Source of the DNA: Porogramme epimiltina
Taxonomy: Eukaryota; Basidiomycota; Agaricomycetes; Polyporales; Polyporaceae
Assembly (NCBI GenBank): GCA_900155495.1
Contig: FTLJ01000548.1
Span: 1 to 19,076, forward strand
Length of the DNA: 19,076 nt
Direction of reading: 5' to 3'
Below the pieces are notes generated by a model. It did not search any database, was not told the origin of the DNA, and saw only the letters and a list, made by a program, of their open reading frames with translations. The position numbers and the translations under genes are program-made. This document shows, piece after piece, positions 7,475-18,600 of the stretch. How positions within the stretch are numbered: the stretch's first letter is position 1; each line of letters opens with the position of its first letter.

Positions 7475-9608
7475 ATGACAATGCCTGCCGACGCTGCTCC
7501 CCACACCAATGGCTCGCCCCCCGCTCCCGTCTCTGCTGTCCCAGCTCGCCAAATGCCTCACCAAGAGTCCGAAGCCGTCAAGAATGAGCTCGTGCTCATG
7601 AGGCGATACGCAGGGAAGGCCGAGCCACTCCTCGCCCCATTCCAGTCCTCCGCCCAGTCACCCCCCACCGCGTCCCCCTGAGATCCTCTCAGGGCTCCTC
7701 TTCCAAACTCGACTTCTCCGAGACAGCCCGCAAGGGCACCCTCGATTCCGACAGCCGCGCGGAACGCGCAGAACAGGCTCGCGACCCCGCCTCCGCATGC
7801 TCGAAGAGCAGTGGGCCGAGTTCGAACGCTAGTTCCCTCAAGCCAACATCCGCACCGCCAACGTCTGCGCTCGGTTCTCCCGTATTATCGCCGACAGTGG
7901 TGGCCGGCCCATCCAGGTCAGCTCCATCCCCTCCCCAAACGCCACCGCCTACCTCCTGTCACTGCAACAGCACTGCTCCCAATCCCAGCCTTCCTGCCCC
8001 CACGCCTCGCGCTCCAACAGCCACAGGCTCCCCTTTAGCTCCCAGTCCTCGTCTATTGCACTCCCCCTTCCCGCCTCTGCCACCTCCAGCCGCGTCCGCG
8101 CCCGCGCGGGCAGCATGGACGCCGGCTACGGCAGTCCCCTCACCGCCCCAGGCGCGCCACCCCCCGCAAAACGCGCACGCAACGACCGCGACGCAGACGA
8201 CCGCAACCACGGACGCTACTACAGCTTCTCCGTAAGTGCCCTCCTCTCGTCTGCCCTGCAGCCCGTCTCATGACCCCCTGCAGCACTCAAATTATCCCGA
8301 CCCCGCTTATATCAACGGTCACTCTGTGCACCATTCTCCACAGCTTGCCGTGCACCACACTCCTCCTGCTACCACTCTCCGCGCCCGTTATTCCAGGTGT
8401 CCCCATCACCGTTCGGACCGCGTGCGTTTTCTACAGCGCATCTCTCCCTCGTCCGGAATCATGTTGTGCAGTTCACGTCTCTCCTTGTTCAGGGTTCGAT
8501 TGTGCAGCACATCTTTACGGGTCTGCCAATGAAGAAGACCACGCTCGGTACAATGGGCAGCGTCACGACAATGATTGGTATGTGGGATCTTTTTTCTTTA
8601 CCCTCACTCGTACTTACTTCCCCTCAGGCCATAACGGCAGCGTCATCTCCGGCCCGTCCGCCATTGGCGGTGGAGGGCTCCCTGCCACCAACTCACAGGG
8701 CCAGCGCATTTACCGCCAGTGCGGCCTGCCCGACAGGTACAAGGATGGCAAGTGCGTCGAGAAGTGGGGTCCTGGCCCCGAGGGACCTGGCACCGTCTGC
8801 GACAGGTAACTGGCATGGTTCAGATTGCTAGTTCCCGCTCTCCGCTCACAGGTGCCGCAAGAAAATGAAGCACATCGAATGCCGTGGGACACTCGACAGC
8901 CAGATCCTCGCAGGCCAACTGCGTGCCGCCGCCCCCCCGCGCCATCCATCCGTAGGGCGCCCACCACCCCGCGCCGGGCTCGCACACCAACGGGCGCAGT
9001 GGTGGTGGCTCGCAAGGCTCCGACCGTTTGGTCCATCGTCCAGACAAGCTCCCCATCCATGGTGCTGACCCAGCGGGCACGCGGCTCGGGCCGACGGGCA
9101 CGCACCTGCTGTCGTTAGCAGCTACACGCGCCACGACCGCGACTACGACCGCGACGTCCGCTCGCCGTACCACCCCTCCTCGCGCTCGACGCAGTGCGGG
9201 CCGACGCCCTCCGGAATCGTGACGCTGCCCGGGCGAGCGCGAACGAGGATGACGAGCACCACCACCTGCACCCGCGCCCGCGCGCCACGGTGCACTAGGC
9301 GAACGGGCATGCAAGTGGGAGCGGCGGCATGAGCGGAAGCAGTCGCTCCTCGTCGCGCTCGCCGACACTGCGCGGGAAAGGTGGGTCGAGGGCTGGATCG
9401 GGGCGCGAGTCGGACGGCAAGTCCAAGTCGTCAGATTTGATGGACGTTGATGGGGACGGGGAGGAGGTTGACGGGCGCCGATGCAGACCCCGATGAGGCG
9501 GACGTGGACGCGGACTCTGATGCGGGTGCCTAGCTGCTGGAAGTGGTGGACGCGGCGGTGGTGAACAACGCGAGCGACGAGAAGTGGTCGAAGAAGGAGG
9601 ATATGTAG
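7475..9608 (+). pseudogene. Zinc-finger (GATA-like treble-clef) regulator, heavily disrupted relic
   Basis: An N-terminal piece from an ATG at 7475 reads ...SEAVKNELVLMRRY. After shifts into two further frames, DSDSRAERAEQARD and then MLEEQWAEFER, a TAG stop (7830-7832) precedes FPQANIRTANVCARF. The exon ends at GRYYSFS before a clean intron 8232-8283. The zinc motif lies at about 8707-8860: IYRQCGLPDRYKDGKCVEKW, GPGPEGPGTVCDR, a clean intron 8809-8851, then CRKKMK. It has the spacing C-x10-C-x14-C-x2-C, and its VCDRCRKK half resembles GATA-type treble-clef knuckles. Downstream are a His-rich patch with TAG at 9296-9298, a Ser-rich stretch with SSDLMDVDGDGEE, another shift near 9478, TAG at 9531-9533, and a natural-looking end KWSKKEDM at 9608. 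An intact ancestor would be roughly 600 residues and probably nuclear. I recognise it as a basidiomycete zinc-finger family but cannot give a name. Confidence 0.7.
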
Positions 9609-10312
9609 GCGTGAGCCCAGTCCCAGGCGACCATGCGTGAGGCCCTCTGTGGTGCCTCCGCAACTGTTCCTCTCTCCCCCCCCCTCGCGCGGGCTGTTTG
9701 TTCGCCACAACCGGTGCATGACTGCACGTCTACGACTGTACGACCCGTACGACCGCACGAACGGACTCCAACCCCAATTACATTATCTTTTGCTGTCCTC
9801 ACCTCATGGGCCCCTCGCCTTTGTTGTCGCCGTCAGCTAGCGTGTGTATCGTATAGGAAAGTGTACTCCCGCGCTGCTCACTTGTATTCACATTGTTTTC
9901 CGCTGTGCATCCAGTGTTTTCCAAAGTGTAATATTATCTCATCATGTCCCACTCCTAGAGAATCGGATTGGCGTGCGGACCCGCATCGCCGCTCAAGCTA
10001 CCAAGTGTGGGACAAGCGTAGAATATCTGACTTAGGCTCATCCCCAGCCTGGTCAACGCAATTGGAAATTCGAGCTCAGTTGAATCTACATATACCACGA
10101 GTCAGCTCTCGTCTAAACTCCGATTATTCTGAGTCTCGAATCCAAATTCCAGACTCAGGCATAGTTGTGTGGGCCCATGTGGTTCAGGCAGCTTGTGCAT
10201 CGGTCCAGGGAGCAGGCCTCACTCGGTTGCCACCACGTCTTTGCCGAGACACATTTTTGTCCTCTGTCACTATTTCCGGATGATACCCCGTCACTCAAGC
10301 CCCTCAAAAGCA
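9609..10312. other. Intergenic stretch upstream of the PLK4-like gene
   Basis: No supportable gene lies here. TGTCCCAC near 9943 and its complement GTGGGACA near 10008 form a short inverted repeat about 60 bp apart. The sequence changes from GC-rich, with the relic's tail, to near-balanced composition. No TATA box stands out before the ATG at 10313. The promoter of the PLK4-like gene presumably lies in this stretch. Confidence 0.4.
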
Positions 10313-13151
10313 ATGAGTACAGAACATAGGTCGACCAGTTCGTTGGGACATGCACTGGATAGCCTCTTTGTGAGTACTATTAGGTTCTCGTGGTGAAGCC
10401 GCCGGAACTTAGTCGCCCAGAACTATGAGATCCATGAAGTTCTGAGATCCGGTGTCGTGTCTACCGTCTCCCGCGCTACTTGTCGGCGAGGTCGGCTGCG
10501 CAACCGTCACGTTGCAATCAAGAAGGTGAGCCGAACATCCAGCGGTCAATGTTCATGATAACTGGATCCCCCCGAATCAGACGCAACTCAAATCAACCCA
10601 TACATCTGGGCTCGTAAAGGATCCCATCCGCTCGGCTACCCTTCTTTCAACACTGTGTCACCCCTCTGTCATCGCCGCCATCTCCTCCTTCCCTGGACCT
10701 TCCGTATTCTATCAAGTCACGGAGTTCTGTCACAATGGAAACCTCGAAGAATATCTGGTCTCTCGAGGCACGAGGTCCTTAACGGAAGGAGAATTGCGGG
10801 GAGTTGCAAGGACACTTGTAGACGCGTTACGCTATCTCAGAGGGGAACTTATCCTCCACAGGGACATCAAGCCGACCAACATACTCCTCACAAGAGATTT
10901 CCGCTTGGTGAATACCCAAGACGAGGTGTATATAACGGGAAACTGACGCCGCGCTATCTAGAAATTGTCAGGCTTTAGCTCTGCGATCAGGCTCCCTTCT
11001 GTAGACGCAACTGAGACGGCCTTCTGTGGTTCTCCTCATTACGTATCCCCGTAAGTTGGCCTGCAAATATTGTCAACTACAGCTCACAAGGTGTTCTTCT
11101 GTCAGTGAAATTCTCTCTGGAAAACCCTACGGCTTGGAGACTGACGTTTGGTCTCTCGGAGGTGTTCTGTTGACCTGTCTTTCTGGCCAGCTCGCCTTCA
11201 ACGTAGGTGATTTCGAGTTCCATGATGTATCCGCGTTTTTGAATTGGTTTCATTAGGCCGCTACTCCGGGGGACATATTTGACAACATATGCAACGTGAA
11301 GTATGAGCTACCTGATTCTGCCTCATACGAGATCCGAGACTTCATTGAAGGACTGCTTCAGAAGGTCGGTGGTCACTTATTGAGCTTAGATTACAGTGCT
11401 CATCGTGACAATCACAGCGTCCCCAAGAACGTACCCCTGTGCATCGAATGCACTCACACCCTTTTTTGAACCCTTCTCTATTCGTCAAGCCTTTGGTCCC
11501 GTTTCAGAGCGATAGCGTCAAATGCCGAAGCGCGTCACCAATTTCATTCCCTAGTCGCGAAACCCTTCCCAAGAAGTACCCGTCTTCACTCTCCAAGGAC
11601 CCCCTCCGGATTCGCCCTTCGCTGTGTAACGAAAACGCGACGTCTAAGAAACTCAACGATTTCAAGAGGGCACCCTTGCTGGACATCACTAATTTACGCT
11701 ATGACGACACCTGCCTTGGTAGTACTGGCCTGCACAGAGAAATACCCTCGATTCGGTCTGCTTCTAGTCATGCAGGTATCCGTACCTCTACTAAGGCTCT
11801 TCTGACTGGTCCTCTGGGAAGCATCAGCTATCGTTCCTCAACTCCCGGCCTCACCACCGATCGGGGCACTTCGAGTCTCACCGCGATGTCTGAAAGCCAT
11901 CAAGTATCCGCGAAGACCGGCTCTTGTGCCCCTCGTTTGCAACAAAGTCCACTGCACACTCGCCCGAAGCGTGTACTATCCGAACCTGCCGGTACATCCG
12001 AAGTCCCTCACACTGCACGTCCCGTCCTGTACTCTCGCTTGTCTTCGGCGCCACTCCCAGGGATCTTCTCCAAGGCAACGAGTTCTACAGCCCGCGCCCC
12101 ATCTGGAGGTCGGAATCTTCTTGCGGATAATGCTGATGGCTTTGAGGCGACTCTTCATCACGACAGCAAACCTAGCGGGATCGCGTTATCGACCAGGCTC
12201 CTTAAGCCACAGACATACAAGGTCTCTTATGGGCAACTTGTAGTTCTTCCGTCCGGAGGTTTGCTGGTTGATTTCCGAGAAGGCGAACGTCGAAAAGGGC
12301 GTAGCGGCAAAGAAGTCCTTGTTACAAGCGCAGACGGCTATAATGTGCGTACCCCACTGGAATCCGCCAGCCTTTACTAAGGAAGCTGTAGGTTGGAGTT
12401 TATGATGCACCACATCTTAGCACGCCGTGCTGTCTTGCGGAACCCACAGCAACTTTTAAGGCTACGGAAATTCCCTCACGATACACTGGTCTCATGAACG
12501 AGGCGGCACAACTAGTCGACCAACTCAACGCGCGGATACCAAAGGTAGGTGCACTAGCATTTCGAAGAACCACGCAGGCTGAACTAGTATTCATCCCCGC
12601 AGCTCGTGCATTTCTTGGGTGACGCGAAGTGCATGCTCATGGGGAACTCGCCTCCCGGCGATGTACAGGTCCAGATCCCCGCGGAATCTGTCGCAGACGT
12701 CAAGTCGGCGGGTCACGCTGCCATCCGTGTCAAACTCAAGCGCAAGAGACAGACGCTCGAGATCTCCCGTCACGCGCCGGATACTCGCGAAGGACGCAAG
12801 GAAGTTGGAGAGTGGAGCAAGAAGGTTATGCCGTTGAGCAATGGTCTAGAGCTGTCCGGCGAGGACTGGAGCGCCTTGGATGCGTTTGAGCGGCTGGCCA
12901 TGAAGTACCTTGTGGACTTTCTTGAAGTGTGCGAGGCGGCGGAGGCGGTGGAGAGTCAAGGTGGCACGCCTTCCGAGAAGTGTTCGGACGGAGATGGGCG
13001 GAAGCTTAGAGAGCGCACTTTGAGCGGTGGTCAGAAGCGTCCATGGGGTGGCCATCCCTCACGCGCAATGTCGGGTGCCCCGAGTGGGGCGTCTTCGGTC
13101 GCAGTTCCACCGCGCCCAAGGAAGTTTTCTAGCATGATTATGTTGCGTTAG
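10313..13151 (+). CDS. PLK4/SAK-like polo kinase homologue, predicted pseudokinase
   Basis: Nine exons: 10313-10369, 10421-10525, 10581-10907, 10962-11050, 11106-11202, 11257-11364, 11418-12344, 12392-12544 and 12603-13151. They join in phase to 803 residues. The kinase-like domain (about 20-285) has a weak glycine loop (LRSGVVSTV, 27-35), the VAIK lysine (K53), an intact HRDIKPTN (147-154), and a SPE motif (192-194) followed by DVWSLGG (206-212). The DFG position reads GFS (167-169, in KLSGFSSA), and the helix-C segment before CHPSV shows no obvious glutamate. A Ser/Pro-rich linker follows. Around 515-640 a cryptic-polo-box-like region reads RLLKPQTYKVSYGQLVVLPS, GGLLVDFREGE, KEVLVTSADGYN and VGVYDAPHLSTPC, resembling PLK4 CPB. 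PLK4 controls centriole duplication in animals and chytrids, yet mushrooms lack centrioles, so the role is unknown. Loss of the DFG Asp argues against normal catalysis. An open frame over nine exons argues that the protein is maintained. Confidence 0.85.
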
Positions 13152-13378
13152 AGGGGGCAGGAGATGCGTGTATTTTTGGACATGTTGAATGGGATCGTTG
13201 TGTGCGAAGGGCAGATGGTTTGACCGACAAAGATGGCTGCCAAATCTGGGGCCGATGGGATCAGACTCAATCAGGGATGGTCGGAGTCGGTGGGGAGGAT
13301 TTCAGGACGGGGCTACCGGCGCTTACCACAACTCGTCCTCTTCCACGTCTTTCGATCCAAGAGCGTCGAAACCTGTGG
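13152..13378. promoter_or_regulatory. Short intergenic region between the PLK4-like and 5MP genes
   Basis: Only 227 bp separate the stop of the PLK4-like gene from the start chosen for the next gene on the same strand. This must hold both the 3' end of the first and the promoter of the second. No TATA box is visible. One frame stays open through most of it into the 5MP gene, with an in-frame ATG near 13277. I prefer the ATG at 13379 because the family's conserved N-terminus begins there. Confidence 0.5.
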
Positions 13379-15020
13379 ATGTCTCAGCAAGCCGCTGCTG
13401 CAAAGCCTTCGCTCCAGGGGGTCCGCATTAAAGCAAGGAAACGTGCCGTCAAGGCATCAGCCAAGCACGAACCCTCCGGTGAGTACTGGACGGCATACGC
13501 CGCCCACACACCAGCCCGCTCACCCTCCACGCCCCCCAGTCTTCAGAGACCAAGTTCTCAAGCACCTCGAAAACGTCCCTCCTACCGATTTTGAGGCCAT
13601 CACAAACAAACTAGTCCAAGCCGGCGGTACCCTCGAGTTCCTCAAGTATGCAGACGTCCTCTTCGAGATCCTACTCGTCGGAGGCCTCCTCCAGCCCGGT
13701 GGTCAGTACGTCGACGACGGCACGCCGCTCTCCCCGTTCGCGATCATCAATGCGAAGGAGCCTGTGGAGGTGGCAGACGTAAAGCAGTACGTCGAGGTGC
13801 TCAACAAGTTGATCCGCAGGTGAGTCTGGGTACTCTCTTCCACCCCTGTTCGGACCCCGCCAACGACGTATGGGCTTGGTGTAGGTACAAATACCTCCAG
13901 CGGCCTCTTGAAGAGAACTCGCTGCCCAACCTTCTGCAGTATGTGGACCGATGGCCCGAGGCCCAGCGGGAGAAGATAGCGTGTGCCACGGGACTTATGC
14001 TCGCCCAAGGTCTCGCTAGCGCTAGTTGCCTGCAGAGTTTGACGAAAGACCACCTCGTCAAGAATGGTACGTCTCGAGGCGTATATCGTATATAGCGAAC
14101 GATTTCTTGATGCGTACTTCATCTCTCTAGACCTGTCGGCCAACGTCCTCACGCTCGTCCTCCGTGCATACCTGAGCGGGCAGTCGATGGAGCACCTCGC
14201 GGGGACGCTCAAGCGCGGGGGGATCAAAGATCTCCTCTTGTTCTTCCCGCAAACCAAACGCACCGACAAGACGCTCGATGAGCACTTCCGCAAGGCGGGT
14301 CTCCCCCAGATCGCCGAGTGGTGGACGAAGCGTCAGTACGCGGGCCTCAAGGAGGCCGTGATCGCCCAGCTCCGCGAGATGCTCGAACACGAGACGCACG
14401 CGGATATCGTCACCGCGATCCGCGCCCGCCAGGAGGAGCAGCCGTTGCCCGAGTCCGAGCTCGTCTCGTGCATCTGGCAGGGTCTTATCTCGTCCGTCGA
14501 GTGGAGTGCGCGCCAGGACCAGAACGAAGCTCTTGCCCTGCGTGAGATCGCTGTGCGTATCCGTTTCATCCGGTGCTCGCGCGCGCTGTATGTGGCATGG
14601 CTGACCCGTGCCCACTTTCAAACAGGGCTTTGCTGACATCATAGAGCCGTTCTGCAACGGACCCAAGACCGAGGTGGCTCTCATCAACACCGTGCAAGTG
14701 TATTGTTACGAGGATACGCGTATCATAAAGGCATTCCCTCAAGTGCTTAAGGTGAGCATTCCGGACAGATATTCTGACCGCTGCTGGCTGACTAATCTCC
14801 TCTCGGAATAGGTTTTGTATAACAAGGACTGTATTTCTGATCAAGCCATCATCTACTGGCACCAGAAGGGCTCGAAGCCGCAGGGCAGGCAGCACTTCCT
14901 CCAAGCTGCCCAGCCTCTTGTCAAGGTATGCTCCTTCTTCGTCCCCCGTGGGTTATGTCTCACGTGGACCACCTTCAGTTCTTGCAAGAGCAGGAGAGCG
15001 ATGAAGAGGATGAGGAGTGA
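13379..15020 (+). CDS. eIF5-mimic protein (BZW1/BZW2, 5MP) with W2 domain
   Basis: 5MP proteins resemble the C-terminal half of eIF5. They bind eIF2 and eIF3 in the cytoplasm and limit start-codon relaxation in translation initiation. Seven exons: 13379-13478, 13540-13819, 13885-14066, 14131-14552, 14626-14751, 14812-14925 and 14979-15020. They join in phase to 421 residues, close to the roughly 419 of animal BZW1. The N-terminus, MSQQAAAAKPSLQGVRIKAR then KR, matches the family's 'KPTLxGxRxKTRKR' start. The following blocks AITNKLVQAGGTLEFLKYAD, VLFEILLVGGLLQPGG and EFCNG-like IEPFCNGPKTEVAL also fit. The W2 (MIF4G-related HEAT) domain covers roughly residues 250-410, and the protein ends in the acidic tail ESDEEDEE, the AA-box type known to contact eIF2 beta. 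No lesions are seen. All introns are 52-73 nt and GT-AG. Confidence 0.93.
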
Positions 15021-15629
15021 GGGGTATTGCGTTGTATACATCTTGGCTCATTGCATGTATATGTATCTCCTGCCCTCGGGCAAGCGATTGAGCACATTGG
15101 GGAGGCCACCCCGTCATCACGATTCTCAGAGACTGCGTACAAAAGCTATGGACAGACGACAAAGCGAGCAACGCGGGCGGATCAAGTGGCAAAACGAGAG
15201 GTGACAACGATGAGGACAAGACTCGCACGTAGTACTGCGCAAGCGGTCAGAAGCACAACAGGGCATAACAGGTGAGGCCGGTGAAGGGGGTTCGGCGGCA
15301 GAAAGAGATAATGTACAATACGATACGCCTATCAGAATCATACACCTACTTTTCCGAGTCAAATCGGGGCGGGGTCGTGCCAGGGGAGATACAGAGGTAG
15401 GAGGAGCGTTCGTCTTCACGTCCGCGGACGAGAAGCGTCGTAAATGGGAGAGATAAGGCCGCGCGCAGCGTATCGTGCGGCGTTTTGATCTACGTGTACA
15501 CATGCGCCAATGAAATCAACAACCGGAACTCCAAGGGCTGAGCGAAGCAACGAAGAGCCATAGATTGAAGACGGTATCTATGGGACGCGAGCGGGAGGAG
15601 GGCAAGCGCCCCGCGCGGGCTCCGCGGGC
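15021..15629. other. Convergent intergenic region (3' ends of 5MP and the Zn2Cys6 gene)
   Basis: About 610 bp lie between two convergent stop codons. A 125-codon minus-strand frame (15503 to 15126) has Ser/Pro/Cys/Arg composition typical of antisense or UTR sequence and no recognisable motif. The plus strand after 15020 has AT-richer patches (TTGCATGTATATGTATC near 15051-15067; TAATGTACAATACG near 15309-15322) that could hold the two polyadenylation regions. I see no further gene. Confidence 0.5.
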
Positions 15630-18600
15630 TCACCAGGCCTCGGGCATCTGGGGGAAGTCGCCCATCCAGCCGTTGGTGTGGCCCATCTGGAGGAAGATGC
15701 CGTCGGAGCCGTTGACGGGGAGGCCGAGGTCGGTGAGGCTCTGCTCTTGGAGCCAGAGCGGGATCGTCTGCGGGTTGAACATGCGCGGGTTGTGCGCCCA
15801 CTGGCCGAGCTCCTCGACCGTGAACGGCGGGGGCGGGACGATGCTCGGGTCGATGAACGACGGCGGGGGGAGGAGCTCGGCCTGGCCGGGCACGCCTTGG
15901 GGCACGCCGCTGCCGCCGCTGGCCGCGAGCCCGACCTTGCGGCGGAGGTTCGCGAGCATAATGCGGAGGGTGAGCGCGTAGCGTTCGGCGGCGACGTCGG
16001 AGAGGAGCTGCGCGAGCTGCTCGACCTGGACGGTGATCGCACCGAGGTCGAGCTCGGCGGGGAAGAGGTTGGCCATCTTGAGGAGGAAGAGGCCGGAGAA
16101 GGCGGCCATGACGAGCGTGTCGTGCACGGCGTAGCGGAGCGCGGCGCGGTAGGTGGGCGAGTCGAGGAGGTTGGAGAGGCAGCTCGAGGCGGCGTCCTTG
16201 GCCTGGAACGCGAGCTCGCGCTGCTCGAAGGGCATTTTGTCCCAGGAGACGCCGCGGAGGGCGACACAGACGAGCCAGAGCTTGGCGTAGTGCAGCTCGC
16301 CGAGGAGGATCTTGCGCGGGAGGGCCTCGTCGTCCATTGATTGCCCTATGAGCAGGGTTAGCATCGAGAGATTTTCAAGAGTGCATCGAAGCACTTACTG
16401 TGCAACTCGTCGCAGTCTGCCCACCACTTGTCCAGAGCGATGTTTGCCCGACGGATGAACGACAGAGTGTTGTGGTTCACCTGACCATTCAACGGCGACA
16501 ATGTCTCGTATATTTGCGCTATTGACCCCCCGTCAGCAAAGCGGCACACAGTAAATAGACCGTGCAGAGGTATACTTACTCTTTTGCATGATCAGCTCCA
16601 CCTGTGAAACCAGCCTGACATCGGTCGGTGAGGCCATGGGATGTGAAAGCAACAGCCGGCAGTGCTTGATCGAGGCTTCATCCCGCAGAACGATGGGTCG
16701 TCCCGTCCCGAGGCTCATCTGGTGGTCGAACCAATACAGACACAGCCAGATGCGTGCAGAGACCACTGGGAGAACATGTGGTCAGCATTAGCGGTCCCGT
16801 GGAGGAATATGAGACGCTAGAAGCGAGGAGTACCCACCGAGGTTGCGCTCCTCTTCTTCGCTGCGCTTCTTTCCGCCGTCGTCTGCGAGCTTCTCCAGGG
16901 CGCGGTGGAGCCCCAAGTCGAGTGCCATGCGCATCGCATGGCCGGACGGGAGCCATCCGTTGGTGCTCCACGCCGCGAGAAGGAGCATGCCCTGGACGGC
17001 CTCCTTGCGCACGACCGGGCCGAAGAGGGAGGAGCGGGCAATACCCTGGGCCTCCTCGAGGCATTTGTAGAAGGCGGGGATGAGCGGGCCGGTGCCGCTC
17101 CGGATCTTTGCCGCGACAGCGAGGAGGGCGTCGAAGGTCCAGGGCGTGCGCTCCATGAGACCGTCGTAGGTGTCGTACGTGGGGTCGAATACAGGAATGA
17201 AGATGTTGCATCCGGAGAAGAAGCTGGAGAAGTCGCGGAGGGGCAAGGTAAGCGGAGGCAGGAGAGTGAGACGGGAAGCGAGGAGGGGCGCACATGTGGT
17301 ACAGTTCGCGCGCCTCGCCGTCGGAAACAAGACCCTGTCGAGGACACGGTGTTCATGAGCACGGCGCGGAATCTAGCAGAACGCAGCGGAAGGCACCTTC
17401 TCAACGACATGGGGGAAGGCGTTGCGGGGCGTGGGCTCAGCCCGCTTCCGCTTCTTCACCCTATCTGGTGATCAGATGGCGACTCTTACGCCACGGACCC
17501 GGAAACTACTTGCCTTGGGGGCGACGCCGACGGAGCGGCCGCGGCTTCCGCCGCAGCGTTGGCGAGCCCCTGCAACGCCTCGATGGGCGCATTCAGACTC
17601 GAGCGCGGAAGCGTATCCTCGGATTCGTCATCAGACGACGGTGCCGTACTAGGCACGATACCGTACGTCGCATATTTGTGGGGCTACTCGACAATAAAAA
17701 ACACCATGAGAATCTACTCCGGCTCCGACACGTCCTCGCTACGCACCGGAGGCGCGAAGCCGGGCAAGGGGGGGAAGGTTCGGGAGCGGGACGGTCCGTC
17801 TACGCGGGCGAGAAGGGCGTTGAACACACTGGCCGCCGTGTCCAAGGACGGTGACGTACCCGGAAGACCAGGACTGTCGCGTGAGGGGCCGGTGGGGTAG
17901 TTGGAAGGGACGAGGCCCGGATTGGGGAGCGGGGCTTGGTTCTGATTCTGGCCCTGGCTCTGGATGGCGCTGAGGATGCGGTCGAGGGAGGACTGCATGC
18001 CGATCATCTGGCTCTGCATGACCTGGACGACGTGGACGGGGGCGGGGTCAGCTGGGGAGGGCACGCGGGGACGACGGGGGCCGGGGGACGTACTAGGTAC
18101 TGGCCCTCGAGGCGGGAGAGGCGCCTGGCAGGGTCGGGAGGCGGGGGAGGGGGAGGTTGGGTGAGCATGGTGCGCAGAGAACGAACATGGCCCGGGGCGG
18201 ACGAGGACGGGACGCGGGTGATGGGGACGGGCGGGGGACTTACTCGACGCTGGCGGTGGAAAGGGCTTGGACGGTCTTCTTCTCCGGTTTCTCAAACACA
18301 CACTGGGCGCCGCTCAGTTGGCATCGACGGCAGGGGGCCTGGGGGCCGGGCCGGGCGGGAGGGCGGGCAGACGGTGCGGGGAGAGAGACGGCTAAGACGG
18401 GCGGTGCAGAAAAGGGAGAGAGAGAGGGCACTTGCCTCGCCTTCGCACCTGTTCTTGCCCTTGCGGCAGTTGGTGCAGGCCCGCGCGCCCCGCTTCGGGA
18501 TGTGCCCCGACGGGACGGACGATGGGGAAGGGTGGGCCGGGGACATGTCCTGGGGCGACGCCATCTCGGACCGGCTGCCGTTGAGGATGGGAGAGGTGTT

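Noticed and set aside
8482..8510. GGGTTCGATTGTGC as a possible tRNA B-box
   Set aside because: The B-box consensus end is not met, and no acceptor stem or A-box lies at a suitable distance.
8820..9758. 312-codon minus-strand open frame
   Set aside because: Arg/Ser/His/Val-rich shadow of the zinc-finger relic on the opposite strand; no domain.
15126..15503. 125-codon minus-strand frame between convergent genes
   Set aside because: UTR-like sequence, no motif, no splice-supported extension.
15678..16340. 220-codon plus-strand frame rich in Glu/Gly/Val
   Set aside because: Exact antisense of the last exon of the Zn2Cys6 gene, whose codon bias produces the open frame.
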